Positions 23,568 to 32,866 of a stretch of 54,688 bases of DNA are shown piece by piece (position 1 is the stretch's first letter; every line of letters begins with the position of its first letter). A program made the translations under genes and the position numbers. The stretch is from positions 1 to 54,688 of IMG/VR virus record IMGVR_UViG_3300050132_000403; one strand, 5' to 3'. The DNA is from a virus. The notes below the pieces were generated by a model. That model made no database searches. It worked only from the letters and a program-made list of their open reading frames with translations, and was not told the origin of the DNA.

Positions 23568-24482
23568 TTAAACTACCTCTTTTATCTGTTGTGTGTAAAA
23601 ATATGAAGCATAATTTTGGTCTACATAACCATGGTTTTCATTGAAAGGTGACTTCTTTTTATACCTTAATTTATCAAAAAGAAAATCCTGACCTGTAACT
23701 CCTGCATTATGAAGAATACTGACTTCTTTTAATCTACTCATAGTATCAGTTGACATACAGAAATTCATTTTCTCACTAATTTTTACCTCATAATTAAAAT
23801 ACCAAGAATTATACAAAAATGACCACATTCCCGCTGTCCATTTTTGAATAGCATAATCATTCTCAAATTTTGGTACATAATTCTTTTCTTCAGTACAAAA
23901 ATATTTATAAAGACTTATACTATCAATTTCTACCTTTTCCCAAAAACCTGGAACTATATTTTTAACTATGTATTGGGCACCACCGGAATTTTGTTTGTTC
24001 TTAATAGGAATGGTTCTATCTATACCTACTATTCCACACATAGAGTTATATATATTTTCTCCTTTTGAAATTACATAATCATAATTTATATAACTATTTG
24101 TATCAGAAAAGTACCAAATATTATTCTCAAGTTCTGAAAAATCGGGAGGAGAGGTAAAAACTATATCACAATCATGGCAAAAAACTGTCTTATTATGTAA
24201 CTCAGGAAAAGAACTATAATGCTGTTTAATAATATTAAAATAAACAGAAGGAATATAACACTTATCAATCCTTGTATCTTTATAATAAAAGAACTTTAAA
24301 GAATATTTCTCTTCCAATTTTTTAAAAATCTCAATATTTTCAACTGAGGTAGTTTCATCAGAAAAATTATAGGCGACTAATATATCCATATCAGTAATAC
24401 CTACAGATAAAAAGTTTTTAATCATTACCTCAAGTTGCCAAGAGAAATAAACTGTCCTGGGTTGTACACAAATATACTTCAC
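23568..24482 (-). CDS. GT-A-type glycosyltransferase in the tail module
   Basis: 304 residues. The key motif is KTVFCHDCDIVFTSPPDFSE near residue 100, with a DxD-like DCD for metal and sugar nucleotide. NSGGAQYIVKNIVPGFW and LKEVSILHNAGVTGQDF follow, with a catalytic-type Asp and His. The N-terminus VYFSWQLEVMIKNFLSVG resembles a Rossmann-like start. Placed between two tail-fibre genes and overlapping the first by one base, it may glycosylate virion or host surface components. The exact family is not assigned. Confidence 0.65.
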   Translation of the reverse strand: MKYICVQPRTVYFSWQLEVMIKNFLSVGITDMDILVAYNFSDETTSVENIEIFKKLEEKYSLKFFYYKDTRIDKCYIPSVYFNIIKQHYSSFPELHNKTVFCHDCDIVFTSPPDFSELENNIWYFSDTNSYINYDYVISKGENIYNSMCGIVGIDRTIPIKNKQNSGGAQYIVKNIVPGFWEKVEIDSISLYKYFCTEEKNYVPKFENDYAIQKWTAGMWSFLYNSWYFNYEVKISEKMNFCMSTDTMSRLKEVSILHNAGVTGQDFLFDKLRYKKKSPFNENHGYVDQNYASYFYTQQIKEVV

Positions 24483-26932
24483 TATGTATTAATCTGTATT
24501 TGTATGTTATGACCTACAGCCACATTACTAGGTAATACTAAATTATAAGTACCTGCTGTTGTAATACCTGTATGACTGTCAACAACAAGTCCATCAACTA
24601 CTAAATCTAATTTGATAGTAATAGGTGGAGTATCTATTGTTACTCCAATTGTCTGAGCAATTATTGTTGAGTAGAATGATTGAGTATAATTACCATTACC
24701 TGGTGTTGGTAATGAGAATGTAGGTAACCCAGTACCGGATAATCCTGTTATGTCTGTGTTATAACTTACACTTAAAACAAAATTACCAGAAGGGGCTGCT
24801 GTAGTTGTACTTGTAGTTGTTGAAGTTGTAGTCGTGGTTGTAGTAGTTGTAGTTGTAGGTAATGGACAATCTGTTAAATCTGAAACTGGTGAAATATAAT
24901 CAGGATCTGATGAAGAGTTTGTCTTTGTACTACCGGTTGAGAGACCATTATCATTTCTTATCTCAACTAATGTACTATAAATTTTATATCCAGTATTTGA
25001 ACCACTCACTACTTCACAGGTTGCAGAACTTTCTTGACCAATCCAATGAGTTGAATATGACATACAAGCAGTTGGGTTTAAAGCAGGAGCAATGTAATCT
25101 GGATCTAGTGAAGAATTAGGTTTATTAACACCTGTTGGAATTTTTGTAACGCTGTTTATTTGTAACAACGTTGTAAAAGTTGAAGTACCTATATAATGGT
25201 TATGAGTATCTGAGGTAAAGGAACAACTGATACCCGACCCAATCCAAGAAAAAGTTGGAGAAACTGGAACAAAGGGTATAAGTGAACCTGTTAACAGGTT
25301 ATCTCCAATATTAGTTAGCTTAATATGTGAATTATAAGGTATTAAAAAATTCTTAATATAGTTCTCAAGATCTAATAATGGTTGTACTAAAAATTGGTAT
25401 TGTTGTTGAGATGAATAGGTAGGAAATAATTCTCCTGATACAAATCCATATTGGCGCCTGTTGTCCTTATAAATACAAGATATAAAATTATGTGTCTGTA
25501 CAAACCCTCTTGAATAATTTGTCTTTAGTGGGAGAAGCGTAATTGAATTTATATAACAATTTCCACTTCCTGAATAAATTATCTTTGGTACAACTGTAAC
25601 TGTCCCTACTCCAAATATAAGATTATTACCTGTGTTAATATTTGGAACAGAATTTGTATCAGAAGTTTTAGAAGAGTTGTAGACTATACATTTAATATGA
25701 AGATAAACATCTGATCTGAAATTTATATTTTGAAAAAAGAAGGAGGTAACAGAAGAAGTATTTTTAGCCGAAACAGAACTAACTACATTCCCTGAATAAT
25801 CATAACAATCTATACCAACCGAAAAATCGCTCCCTGTTGGTTTCTTTACATAAAAATCAAGTTCATAATCAAGATTCTCATTTATCTTAATACGGTTTGA
25901 AGTAGGTAAATTACCAATAGATCCCGCCCCTGCAATTTGAAATGTATCTATAGTTCCATCCACAATTTTTGTTACGGTTCCAACGGTTGGCCAATATGAT
26001 AGGTTAGTTATCTGTTCATTGGGTTCATAAATTTTATTTACATTTTCGTTTAGCGTGAGCCCTTGGTAAAGTGGTGAGGAGTTTCTGAGGTTCCATCCAA
26101 AGTGTTCTGTACGGAAAAGGTTGAAGAGGAACTCATCTGAAGATTCGTAGTCAAAGGTACGGAGTAACTCGCCGTTTACTGGTTTTGCAGTTTTAAAATT
26201 TAGGTCGGGAACTTTTTTATCAATTATTTTTATGGTACCTCTATTGTGAATTTGGTATAAATATTGGTTCATCAAAAGTAAGACATCCGAGTAGTTTGAA
26301 TTTTTTCCAACTGTTATACCTCTCCCCTCTAAGAATTCAGAAACTGCGGACAATGATGTGGAAAATTGGGAGATTTTACGGGCTAAAATTACGTAGTAGG
26401 CGAAGAATTTAGCTATTGATTTAAAAAATAAAATAAAATCATCGGGCGAATTTGCCTGGTTATATCTGTCAATGAAGCGAGCAACTATATCTTCATGGAA
26501 TAACTTTTCTACGACTGCGCAGTACCAATTAATTAGCTCCGTATCAAAACAATTGAAATAAGTAGAAAATACGCTATTTTTGAAATAAGGAGGGATTGGT
26601 AAAGATGTTGTTGTGTCTTGTATATCCACTTCAGATACTGAAAGTCCTGAAGGGTTAGGCCCGACTGCGGTATAATAAAACTCGGCAATGAATTCCGAAT
26701 ATTTCGTAATAGGAATTGCCTGAATATTTTGAAGGGTAAGAGGGATAACATCGCTAAAAATTACCCCACCGTTAAGACTATATTTGAAGGTACGCTCAAA
26801 ATAATTAGTTCCAGTTTCGCCCGCAGATGTGTCTGTATAACCAACAAGAGTTAACACTCCAATACTTGGGTTTTCAGTTTTTATAATTATTGTATCGCCT
26901 TCGGTTGAGACTACGTTACCTACTATCGCCAT
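24482..26932 (-). CDS. large baseplate/tail protein with poly-Thr linker
   Basis: 816 residues. The N-terminal 250 resemble baseplate wedge components (FNCFDTELINWYCAVVEKLF, SPDDFILFFKSIAKFFAYYV, AVSEFLEGRGITVGKN). The middle is a carbohydrate-binding-like beta domain (IKINENLDYELDFYVKKPTG). Two copies of an about 70-residue repeat follow, recognisable by SSLDPDYIAPALNPTAC and SSSDPDYISPVSDLTDC. A run of Thr with some Ser (about 20 residues) then links to a final beta domain. The Thr tract and DPDYI repeats are common in Bacteroidetes phage tail proteins. Overlaps glycosyltransferase and the 106-residue gene. Confidence 0.65.
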   Translation of the reverse strand: MAIVGNVVSTEGDTIIIKTENPSIGVLTLVGYTDTSAGETGTNYFERTFKYSLNGGVIFSDVIPLTLQNIQAIPITKYSEFIAEFYYTAVGPNPSGLSVSEVDIQDTTTSLPIPPYFKNSVFSTYFNCFDTELINWYCAVVEKLFHEDIVARFIDRYNQANSPDDFILFFKSIAKFFAYYVILARKISQFSTSLSAVSEFLEGRGITVGKNSNYSDVLLLMNQYLYQIHNRGTIKIIDKKVPDLNFKTAKPVNGELLRTFDYESSDEFLFNLFRTEHFGWNLRNSSPLYQGLTLNENVNKIYEPNEQITNLSYWPTVGTVTKIVDGTIDTFQIAGAGSIGNLPTSNRIKINENLDYELDFYVKKPTGSDFSVGIDCYDYSGNVVSSVSAKNTSSVTSFFFQNINFRSDVYLHIKCIVYNSSKTSDTNSVPNINTGNNLIFGVGTVTVVPKIIYSGSGNCYINSITLLPLKTNYSRGFVQTHNFISCIYKDNRRQYGFVSGELFPTYSSQQQYQFLVQPLLDLENYIKNFLIPYNSHIKLTNIGDNLLTGSLIPFVPVSPTFSWIGSGISCSFTSDTHNHYIGTSTFTTLLQINSVTKIPTGVNKPNSSLDPDYIAPALNPTACMSYSTHWIGQESSATCEVVSGSNTGYKIYSTLVEIRNDNGLSTGSTKTNSSSDPDYISPVSDLTDCPLPTTTTTTTTTTTSTTTSTTTAAPSGNFVLSVSYNTDITGLSGTGLPTFSLPTPGNGNYTQSFYSTIIAQTIGVTIDTPPITIKLDLVVDGLVVDSHTGITTAGTYNLVLPSNVAVGHNIQIQINT

Positions 26933-27252
26933 TAATCTGTGTATAAGTTATATAATAAATCTCCTGCAGAATTTATGGTGTAGAATGAACCATCGCCTGA
27001 AGTTAATGTTTGAAATAATTGTCCTTCCTCGTCCAAAAACCAGTTTACGTTTCTGTTGTACTTTTTTAGTCCAAATACCAGGTCTGCTTGGTTTACAACT
27101 AGTTTGTCAAGTACAAAGTTTATGTCTGATAGGGTTGCAAAAAAGGTGTCTGGTAAACAGTTTTCATTTAAGAAATAGATATGTTGTAATTCTGCAGTTG
27201 AATTTTGGAAGTATGAATTCTTACTGTAGGTGGTTATTAATTTTTGTTGCAT
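26932..27252 (-). CDS. small baseplate-associated protein (106 aa)
   Basis: 106 residues, MQQKLITTYSKNSYFQNSTA, then NCLPDTFFATLSDINFVLDK. Aromatic and Asn-rich like neighbouring virion proteins. It joins the 816-residue tail gene with a one-base overlap (TAATG type) and lies just downstream of the inserted HNH gene. No family recognised; structural role inferred from position. Confidence 0.6.
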   Translation of the reverse strand: MQQKLITTYSKNSYFQNSTAELQHIYFLNENCLPDTFFATLSDINFVLDKLVVNQADLVFGLKKYNRNVNWFLDEEGQLFQTLTSGDGSFYTINSAGDLLYNLYTD

Positions 27253-28568
27253 TAGGCGGCGATTTGGGGGTTAAGTAGTTTGGCTTCACGGTTTTTACGT
27301 GTAGTTTCAAGCATTTTATTAATATGTTCAGTTTTTTCTTCAGGAGATTTTAAAGTCCAAGTTAATTTTTGTTTATCACTTGTCTTTTTCTTGTCTTCTT
27401 CTGTTCTAATTTTTACAGGGTAAAGTTCAGGATTCTGTTCTCTTAATAACTTATTTCTCTCTTTAGTTTCTTTTCTCTTTTTTAAAGTTTCTTCTTTTTG
27501 CTCAGGAGTTTTTGAAGTTTTAGTTAATGATATTTTCTTATACATTAACTCTTGTTCCCTCTTCCAAATTTCCATTAACTCAGGGTTACTTTCTCGTTCT
27601 AATTTTTTCTGTTCTGTCTTTTCTCTTTTAGCTTCAATTGCATTATTTTTTAGTACTTCTTTTTCTTGTTCAGTTAAAGAATTATAGTATTTTTTGTAGT
27701 TATTACTACACATTAACTTTATCTTATCTTTTTCTTCTGTAGTTCTATTACTTATTGTTTTCTTCCTAGATATTTGGATTTTTTTATATTGCTCAATTTT
27801 TTCTTCAATTGGTTTTAATTTACATGCTAATTTCATAGCTTCAGATTTTTGTTTTTTTGTTTTCTCCTTTACTTCAGGATCTTTATTTTTCCAAGTTTCC
27901 TTTCTCTTACTTTTAGTTTTTTCTTGTTCTTCTTTAGTACGTTTAGATTTAGTTAATTTTTCTTTTTCTAATCTTTTTTGTTCAGTTTCTGTAGTTTTAT
28001 TTTTTTGTATTTCTTTACATTTATTGGAAAATTCTAGTTTTTCTTCTTCAGTTTTACTTTTCCAACGAGAACTTATTTTTTCAGATATTTCTCTTTTCTC
28101 TTCTTCAGTCCTTAATGATTGAGAAAGTTTTATCTTATCTTTTCTCGCTTGTTTTTCTTCTTCACTTTTTAAAGAATTTGTTAATTTTATCTTTTTGTAT
28201 CTTTCCTCCTTAAATCCTGGTTTATTTAAAAATATAACTAAGTTTTCTCTTGATTCTTGAAAAGCTCTTGAAGATACTATATGAGTTCTATTAAATTTTT
28301 TATTTTTTAAACAACTACACATTATCCAAAATGCACAATTTATTTTATAATTTTCAGGATTAGCTCTAGTTAATAGCCAATGAACTAGAAAATGTTCTCT
28401 TCCAGTAAGATTTACTAAATTCTCTTTTTTATTTGAACCACCTAAACTTTTTAAAATTATATGGTGCCGTTCTAAGTAAATATAATCTGGATGGTTATAA
28501 GATAATTTTTTTCTATCAAGTTTTTTTGCTCGTTCAATTATTTGGTCATGTATTTTTTGATAATCCAT
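27252..28568 (-). CDS. HNH homing endonuclease with long Lys/Glu repeat tail
   Basis: 438 residues. Its N-terminal 80 parallel those of the HNH gene at 1942-3003: YQKIHDQIIERAK, YLERHHIILKSLGGSNKKEN and LVHWLLTRANPENYKINCAF. The remaining 330 residues are an extremely Lys/Glu/Thr-rich series of short repeats (EEKREISEKISSRWKSKTEE) of the NUMOD3 type, predicted helical. It is wedged between baseplate J and its downstream partner with a TAATG overlap. The flanking genes stay intact, as expected of a free-standing homing endonuclease. Confidence 0.88.
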   Translation of the reverse strand: MDYQKIHDQIIERAKKLDRKKLSYNHPDYIYLERHHIILKSLGGSNKKENLVNLTGREHFLVHWLLTRANPENYKINCAFWIMCSCLKNKKFNRTHIVSSRAFQESRENLVIFLNKPGFKEERYKKIKLTNSLKSEEEKQARKDKIKLSQSLRTEEEKREISEKISSRWKSKTEEEKLEFSNKCKEIQKNKTTETEQKRLEKEKLTKSKRTKEEQEKTKSKRKETWKNKDPEVKEKTKKQKSEAMKLACKLKPIEEKIEQYKKIQISRKKTISNRTTEEKDKIKLMCSNNYKKYYNSLTEQEKEVLKNNAIEAKREKTEQKKLERESNPELMEIWKREQELMYKKISLTKTSKTPEQKEETLKKRKETKERNKLLREQNPELYPVKIRTEEDKKKTSDKQKLTWTLKSPEEKTEHINKMLETTRKNREAKLLNPQIAA

Positions 28569-28570
28569 TT

Positions 28571-29782
28571 TTATACTGTTAAACCTAAAACTGTTGCAGC
28601 AGTTGGGACTAAAATTTGGTTATTATAATACACTGGGTTCAAACTTCCACTAAAATTTGATATAATATTTCCTGTAAGATCCAACATAAGGAAACCCTGT
28701 AATATTGGAAGAGATTGGTTACTTATGGTCAAATCAGTTTTTGGAAACCAGTAGGCATTAGGCAAATATAGGCAACCCGGTGTATTTTGCACAATTTCAA
28801 AAAGTGTAGTCCATTGAACTAAAGTTGTAGAACTATTAAAAGTTCTAAAGTCTAGTAATTTTGACCATGCAGTTTGGACATTTATTCTAAAAGTATCAGA
28901 ATTAACTGAAGGGTCAATTGATACACGGAATGAAGATGAGAATGGTTGTAAGATTGCATTTACAAGTGTTACTCCTGTAAATTTTGTACCAAATGGTGAA
29001 ATATCTGTAAGTGAAAAATAATCCTGTGCTGCGGTTAATAACTGACTTAATTCTGTTGAATTTAATTGAGAAGCATCTTGTGTAATTATCGCAAGAATTG
29101 TCTGTCCTGTATTTGACAAACCGTTGGAAAAAACTTTTAAGACTTTAGGGTTTTGGTTTATGAAAACCTGAGTTAAACACTCAAGTGTAGAAGTTGCAAG
29201 TTGGTTTGGTCCTAGTTTTATACGAGTTCTAAATGTATTATCATCTTCTGCATCTCGACCACCTTGTGCCTGAACTTCATTTACTACAAAATTTACGCCT
29301 GAAACATTTGGACTAAGGGAAGTTGCTGTTAAAGGAGGTATATTAGTTACAGAACCTTGTGTCTGACTTGAGCATGATTGGTAACAATAACCCCAACTTG
29401 GTATAGTAAAGTCGGCTGAAAACTGGAAAATTATTCCTGAATTTGACTGAACAAGATTTGTAAGTGCAATTACTGTAGTTCCGGGCGTTCCTTGGACACG
29501 AACATAAGTTGAAGAACCAGAAGCTCCGAGGCGGGGCGAAATTCCATATATAATTGCTGCTTGGTCAAGTTGTGAGCCGCTTGCTGAATCTATGTAGAGA
29601 GCTGATAAACTTAAAACTATATCTTTTTCTGCCTTCCCTGCTATTTTTGAAACTCCACCCGCTAAGCCTGAAAATACGCTATTAGGTGAAACTTTACTTA
29701 TTAAATCGCTTTGATTTAAAAGTGTCTCTATAAATAAATTTTTTCTGTCAAGCGAGGTTGATGGTACTAAGTTAAGGGGCAT
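28571..29782 (-). CDS. baseplate J-like protein
   Basis: 403 residues. The baseplate J signature is GGRDAEDDNTFRTRIKLGP, preceded by an N-terminal SGLAGGVSKIAGKAEKDIVL, then SGSQLDQAAIIYGISPRLGA (usual LD..A...G..R..G). The C-terminal ATVLGLTV and beta-sandwich segments (VRVQGTPGTTVIAL) fit. It builds the wedge ring of contractile-tail baseplates and is one of the clearest proofs that this is a myovirus. It starts right after a hairpin at 29782-29803. Confidence 0.87.
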   Translation of the reverse strand: MPLNLVPSTSLDRKNLFIETLLNQSDLISKVSPNSVFSGLAGGVSKIAGKAEKDIVLSLSALYIDSASGSQLDQAAIIYGISPRLGASGSSTYVRVQGTPGTTVIALTNLVQSNSGIIFQFSADFTIPSWGYCYQSCSSQTQGSVTNIPPLTATSLSPNVSGVNFVVNEVQAQGGRDAEDDNTFRTRIKLGPNQLATSTLECLTQVFINQNPKVLKVFSNGLSNTGQTILAIITQDASQLNSTELSQLLTAAQDYFSLTDISPFGTKFTGVTLVNAILQPFSSSFRVSIDPSVNSDTFRINVQTAWSKLLDFRTFNSSTTLVQWTTLFEIVQNTPGCLYLPNAYWFPKTDLTISNQSLPILQGFLMLDLTGNIISNFSGSLNPVYYNNQILVPTAATVLGLTV

Positions 29783-29803
29783 TAAGTCTTCTTTTAGACT
29801 TAA
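29782..29803 (-). promoter_or_regulatory. hairpin directly before the baseplate J start
   Basis: TTAAGTCT and AGACTTAA arms (8 bp) around a six-base loop end at the ATG of the J gene. On the minus strand a T-rich stretch precedes the stem, so it is not a terminator for this strand. It could mask the translation start or be an RNA-processing site. Confidence 0.4.
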
Positions 29804-29830
29804 AAATAAGAAATAAAATGTTGAGAAAAC

Positions 29831-29860
29831 AAAAAACCCTCAAATTTAATTTTAAGGTTT
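29831..29860 (-). terminator. probable rho-independent terminator
   Basis: On the minus strand AACCTT... pairs with ...GAGGGTT (six pairs including one G-U, then a mismatch and three more) and is followed by six T residues. It lies downstream of the 29881-30495 gene and ahead of baseplate J. Confidence 0.65.
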
Positions 29861-29880
29861 TTAAAGAGTTAAAAGGTGTT

Positions 29881-30495
29881 TTAATCATCATCCTGTACTT
29901 CAACTCCATGTTTAGCTAGATCTTTTTCAAATCTGCCTTGATGTGGTCCTAATTCAGGGTTATGTTTATATTCTTGGTAATAACCTATACTATTAGTAAG
30001 ATGTACTTTTCTATCTTTAGGGTTGTAATAACCAAAAGAATCATTACCATAATCAATTCTATGAGTACCATTTTTATCAGGCCTATGATTTACAGATACG
30101 TGTTTATCAAGTGTAGATAAAACTTTGTGAGTATGGTCACTTACATTTTCTTTTTCTTTATCTTTTTGGTCAAGTTCAATATATTTCTTCTGATGTTGTT
30201 TCCTATTTTCCATATTTTTTGGAATACGTTGGCTTTCATCTCTATAATCCCCTTTACCTACTACAAAATTTATAGTAGCTGCGTCACCATGGTCTTCTTT
30301 AGTGAAATCTTTGTGACTTGGATGGTCAAAAGAATCGTAAATAGGTTTACCACTCTTTGTGTGACCTATAATTTTACCTCCACGGGAACCTTCACCACCT
30401 TTCACTAACTCATCACTCTCACCCTTCAAAATCTCATCCGCATTACTATATAAACCTAGTATTCTTTTTGAATTTATTTCTTTATCGTAATTCAT
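29881..30495 (-). CDS. member of a tagged virion-protein family (N-terminal KRILxLYSNADEIL module)
   Basis: 204 residues. The N-terminal tag is SKRILGLYSNADEILKGE, followed by a Gly-rich GEGSRGG and then IGHTKSGKPIYD. After this comes SHKDFTKEDHGDAATI, a hydrophilic linker rich in Lys and Asp, and a C-terminal globular part (VSVNHRPDKNGTHRIDYGND). The tag recurs in genes at 30499, 31985 and 35974. It is highly charged with no membrane segments. Function unknown; internal virion cargo or an injected protein would fit. Confidence 0.65.
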   Translation of the reverse strand: MNYDKEINSKRILGLYSNADEILKGESDELVKGGEGSRGGKIIGHTKSGKPIYDSFDHPSHKDFTKEDHGDAATINFVVGKGDYRDESQRIPKNMENRKQHQKKYIELDQKDKEKENVSDHTHKVLSTLDKHVSVNHRPDKNGTHRIDYGNDSFGYYNPKDRKVHLTNSIGYYQEYKHNPELGPHQGRFEKDLAKHGVEVQDDD

Positions 30496-30498
30496 TAT

Positions 30499-31038
30499 TT
30501 ATTTTTTGTTAAGTCTATCATAAGTAGTTTTTGCTATTGTTTTAAGATCTTTTTGAGAAGGATATTCATTATTACGGGCACAAAGGTCAAATGCAAAGAG
30601 TTTTAAATCATCAACTGCATTCTCAGGTGTCATATTTTTTAGTTTTTCTTTTTGTTCATTACCATAATGAGATAAAATTTCATCTGCTTTTTTATTATAA
30701 TATTTTTCTGATCCCCCTTTATTAGATTCATTAAGGTCTTTACTTCCTGTTCTTACTAATATATTTTTAGCACTTTTATGATTAATAGATTGAGCTAAAT
30801 TATATTCTTTACCTTCTTTTTCATGAATATCGGCTGCATCCTGATGATCCTCAGCTGTAAAGGATCTGTAAGATTTGGAATCATTTCCATTATCATAAAT
30901 AGGTTTTCCACTCTTTGTATGTCCTATAACTTTTCCTCCTCTTGAACCTTCTCCACCTTTTTCTAATATATCTTCAGTATTTGAATACATTGACAAAATA
31001 CGTTCAGACTTTGCTTTATTTAGATTGTTTATCTCCAT
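30499..31038 (-). CDS. member of the tagged virion-protein family
   Basis: 179 residues from ATG at 31038, which starts MEINNLNKAKSERILSMYSN as in its paralogues. A longer frame from 31056 would overlap the promoter-like box. The tag is followed by EDILEKGGEGSRGG and IGHTKSGKPIYDN, then FTAEDHQDAADIHEKEGKEY. The C-terminus (TPENAVDDLKLFAFDLCARN) is helical. It is separated by three bases from the next tagged gene, so the two form a pair. No catalytic motif recognised. Confidence 0.65.
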   Translation of the reverse strand: MEINNLNKAKSERILSMYSNTEDILEKGGEGSRGGKVIGHTKSGKPIYDNGNDSKSYRSFTAEDHQDAADIHEKEGKEYNLAQSINHKSAKNILVRTGSKDLNESNKGGSEKYYNKKADEILSHYGNEQKEKLKNMTPENAVDDLKLFAFDLCARNNEYPSQKDLKTIAKTTYDRLNKK

Positions 31039-31044
31039 AATTAT

Positions 31045-31053
31045 GTAAATATA
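31045..31053 (-). promoter_or_regulatory. candidate promoter -7 box (TATATTTAC)
   Basis: Minus strand TATATTTACATAA lies seven bases before ATG 31038, with TTTTG just upstream. The run ATTTACATAA recurs exactly before the 68-residue gene (43483) and before the sheath gene (46258). A shared phage promoter or regulator site is the simplest reading. Confidence 0.4.
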
Positions 31054-31058
31054 CAAAA

Positions 31059-31988
31059 TTATATTGTAGTTTCCAACTGTAAAACCTCCTGTAACCTTGT
31101 TTGTACCGAATACGCCATATTTAACACATTTCCGGTAACTCCAATTGAAGTAATTGTAAAGTCTTTTATTGTATCATCGGTTGCAAAAGTATCCGCAAAT
31201 TGGCGCTGAATAACGGGGAAGTTAAGTGTTGCTTTTGTTCCCCCTACTACCAAACTTTTTTGTAAACCACTGTCTCTAAAATCTGGGTTACTATTCTTTT
31301 TTAGACTCCCAAGTATTTGGCATGCTTGGTTTATCGTATCATCATAACCGAGTACTACAACGTCCTGAGTTACGGGGTCAATTGTCAGCTCTTTTTGTAT
31401 GTCTTTACCATAAACACTCTTCCCATTTATTACATCGACTACTGAGTTTAATGGGAAGGCATAAACTGATTGTTTATTCCCAGTAACTTGGATATTTGTT
31501 CCACCTTCGGAAGTGTATTGTTCCTCCTCCAAATTATTTCTAACCGCAATACTATACCAGTCATCTTCCGGATTTTGGGATCCTTGTACATTTTGTGCAA
31601 CTTTTTCTAAAGATTCATATTCCGAAAGTGTATAGTTAAGTTCTTGAACGGGTGCATAAGCGACTGAGGTTGCAGAAGATCTTGCCCATCGGTTTATATT
31701 TTGAGCTGTTTGTACACGGGAATCTATTTGTTCTATTAAGTCGAGTAATTCGTAGTATTTATATTCTCCTAGCGAATTTTTAAAGTTTTGAAAGGTTGAG
31801 AAAATGGAACTTAATTGGTTTTGGAGACTCTGCAGATTTTGGTAAGGTACTGAACTTATGGTACTGATTTGTCCTGTGTAGTATTGAACTAAGGTTTGGT
31901 AGTCAGATGAAAAAAATGAAGTAACGGATGAGAAGAATGAGGTTAAGTCTACTCCAGTTTTTTGTTTAAAGTCGTCTATTACCATCAT
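31059..31988 (-). CDS. baseplate protein, possibly with a gp25/W-like C-terminal domain
   Basis: 309 residues. The first 150 are helical and Gln/Ser-rich (NLQSLQNQLSSIFSTFQNFK). The last 110 have TIDPVTQDVVVLGYDDTINQ and CQILGSLKKNSNPDF, then TIKDFTITSIGVTGN. This resembles the enveloping order of gp25/baseplate-W or DUF2634-like wedge proteins (conserved Asp, Q..., L.T..G). Position between baseplate genes agrees. The start overlaps the next tagged gene by ATGA. Confidence 0.55.
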   Translation of the reverse strand: MMVIDDFKQKTGVDLTSFFSSVTSFFSSDYQTLVQYYTGQISTISSVPYQNLQSLQNQLSSIFSTFQNFKNSLGEYKYYELLDLIEQIDSRVQTAQNINRWARSSATSVAYAPVQELNYTLSEYESLEKVAQNVQGSQNPEDDWYSIAVRNNLEEEQYTSEGGTNIQVTGNKQSVYAFPLNSVVDVINGKSVYGKDIQKELTIDPVTQDVVVLGYDDTINQACQILGSLKKNSNPDFRDSGLQKSLVVGGTKATLNFPVIQRQFADTFATDDTIKDFTITSIGVTGNVLNMAYSVQTRLQEVLQLETTI

Positions 31989-32866
31989 TTCAGTTTCTTA
32001 TAAAAATTGTTGTGGTCGGTTGGTTGTATTTTAAATTTTTTGTATTTAAAATCAGTATCTGTATAGTCATCAAAATTTTCTATAACTATACTTTCAATTT
32101 TTATAGACGGACGACTGTACATATTCACACTACTATAACTATTGAAGGTTTTTACAAGATCATCAAGTTGCCTTTTAACAGTTATAGATTTACCCTCAGA
32201 ATTTTTTGTAGTTATTATTAGTGTTGGATCAATATTATCTGATAGATTATTTTGAACCTGATTTAAGAGCGTATTTATTTCACTTGTTTTAGTTGTTTCT
32301 GTGATTTTTTGCAGATAGTTATCTACTTCTTGCCTTTTTATTTCTTCTGTTTGAGTTTCGCTATGTAGTAATTCCTTTCGCTCGAAATGTTCAGAATATT
32401 TTTTATCTTTCTCTTCAATTTTTTCAATAATACTATTCTTTAACTGTTTTGCAGACTTATCTATTTGTCTTTGTCTTGCAGTTTCTGTAAGTTTATTAGT
32501 TTTTTCATCAAGTGTTGGTAATAATGCTGAAATTCCATCCCTTGTTCCAAATTGTTCTTTAGCATGTTGAAGTTCTGTAGGGGTTAAATAAATTCTTTCT
32601 CCTTCAGAATTATAAAACTGTCCCCTATAAGGTATTGAGTAGAAAAGTTTATCTTTTAAATCTGCAGATTCTTTACCATCACCTTTTAACCTACTATGTT
32701 CAGGTTTTTCTACTTCTTTTATTTTTACTTTGTGCCTACGCTGGAAATCTTTAGTTTTACCATGTACAAGTCCCCATTCAGATGTCAATGCTTTACACAG
32801 TTCATCTGCATTTGAGTACATAGAAAGAATTCGGTTCGCATTGGCCTTAAATAATTCGTTTATCAT
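31985..32866 (-). CDS. tagged virion protein with divergent C-terminal domain (293 aa)
   Basis: 293 residues. It starts MINELFKANANRILSMYSNA followed by DELCKAL, the same N-terminal module as in the 29881, 30499 and 35974 proteins. It then diverges: LTSEWGLVHGKTKDFQRRHK replaces the Gly-rich linker. A long helical, Glu/Lys-rich middle (EKIEEKDKKYSEHFERKELL) looks like a coiled coil. The C-terminus is beta-rich. It overlaps both neighbours, being embedded in baseplate genes. Confidence 0.65.
   Translation of the reverse strand: MINELFKANANRILSMYSNADELCKALTSEWGLVHGKTKDFQRRHKVKIKEVEKPEHSRLKGDGKESADLKDKLFYSIPYRGQFYNSEGERIYLTPTELQHAKEQFGTRDGISALLPTLDEKTNKLTETARQRQIDKSAKQLKNSIIEKIEEKDKKYSEHFERKELLHSETQTEEIKRQEVDNYLQKITETTKTSEINTLLNQVQNNLSDNIDPTLIITTKNSEGKSITVKRQLDDLVKTFNSYSSVNMYSRPSIKIESIVIENFDDYTDTDFKYKKFKIQPTDHNNFYKKLK

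Noticed and set aside
24482-26932. Poly-Thr tract as a site of programmed slippage
   Set aside because: The frame is open on both sides and a Thr linker is common in such tail proteins; nothing suggests a shifted product.
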